NCBI GenBank assembly: GCA_016744485.1 | Contig: JADGEG010000117.1 | Location: forward strand, 1-6,335 | Direction: 5' to 3' | DNA length: 6,335 nt | Origin: Arcobacter sp. | Lineage (GTDB): Bacteria; Campylobacterota; Campylobacteria; Campylobacterales; Arcobacteraceae | Shown here: positions 6,323 through 6,335 of the stretch, in pieces | Position numbering within the stretch: the stretch's first letter is position 1 | Layout: each line of letters starts with the position of its first letter | Program-made: the position numbers and the translations under genes | The notes under the pieces: generated by a model | The model's database searches: none | What the model was told of the DNA's origin: nothing | What the model saw: only the letters and a program-made list of their open reading frames with translations

Positions 6323-6335
6323 AAAGCTTAAAACC

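Larger units (their letters stand above)
6069..6335. other. Noncoding region upstream of the chemoreceptor gene
   Basis: This AT-rich 267-bp stretch runs to the window edge. I see no coding region, tRNA or riboswitch-like structure. It contains the ribosome binding site and -10 candidate of the chemoreceptor gene and the inverted repeat near the right edge. The minus frame is open from the edge to a TAA at 6282-6284 for only 17 codons, too short to call a gene end. Confidence 0.6.

Noticed and set aside
6294..6323. Plus-strand 9-codon ORF (MNKAKELHK) as a leader peptide
   Set aside because: No ribosome binding site, and no downstream gene in the window to regulate.
6282..6335. Minus-strand open frame from the right edge to TAA (17 codons) as the 3' end of another gene
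   Set aside because: Too short to distinguish from chance, and it overlaps the inverted repeat. It could be real only if the neighbouring sequence continues the frame.
1..6335. A new defence system, mobile element, CRISPR array or RNA gene
   Set aside because: No transposase, integrase, nuclease, terminal repeats, spaced repeats or cloverleaf structure were seen. The genes are ordinary chromosomal types apart from the lipoprotein/PI-PLC pair.

Overview
This very AT-rich window (roughly a quarter G+C by eye) looks like chromosomal DNA from a Campylobacterota bacterium, most likely an Arcobacter-type genus. The indications are base composition, the style of the LigA and chemoreceptor proteins, and Campylobacter-like promoters with an extended -10 element. 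This assignment is inferred from sequence character; no database search was possible.

All four supported genes lie on the minus strand, so transcription runs right to left. In that order they are: a large membrane chemoreceptor with a nitrate/nitrite-type (NIT) periplasmic sensor (6068-3516); a 57-residue entericidin-like lipoprotein (3408-3235); a secreted phosphatidylinositol-specific phospholipase C (PI-PLC, 3219-2161); and the NAD-dependent DNA ligase ligA (2042-96). The lipoprotein and PI-PLC are 15 bp apart and probably share a transcript driven from the 107-bp gap after the chemoreceptor. ligA appears to have its own extended -10 promoter placed so that its mRNA would begin at, or within a base or two of, the start codon (leaderless).

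Functionally, ligA is housekeeping. The chemoreceptor would feed a periplasmic signal to CheA/CheW. The lipoprotein/PI-PLC pair is the accessory part: a secreted enzyme whose substrate (phosphatidylinositol or GPI anchors) is chiefly eukaryotic, next to a small envelope lipoprotein. It hints at contact with eukaryotic hosts, prey or debris. No mobile element, CRISPR array, tRNA or rRNA is visible. No convincing intrinsic terminator was found in any intergenic gap. The flanks (1-95 and 6069-6335) are AT-rich and hold only candidate promoters and one inverted repeat.
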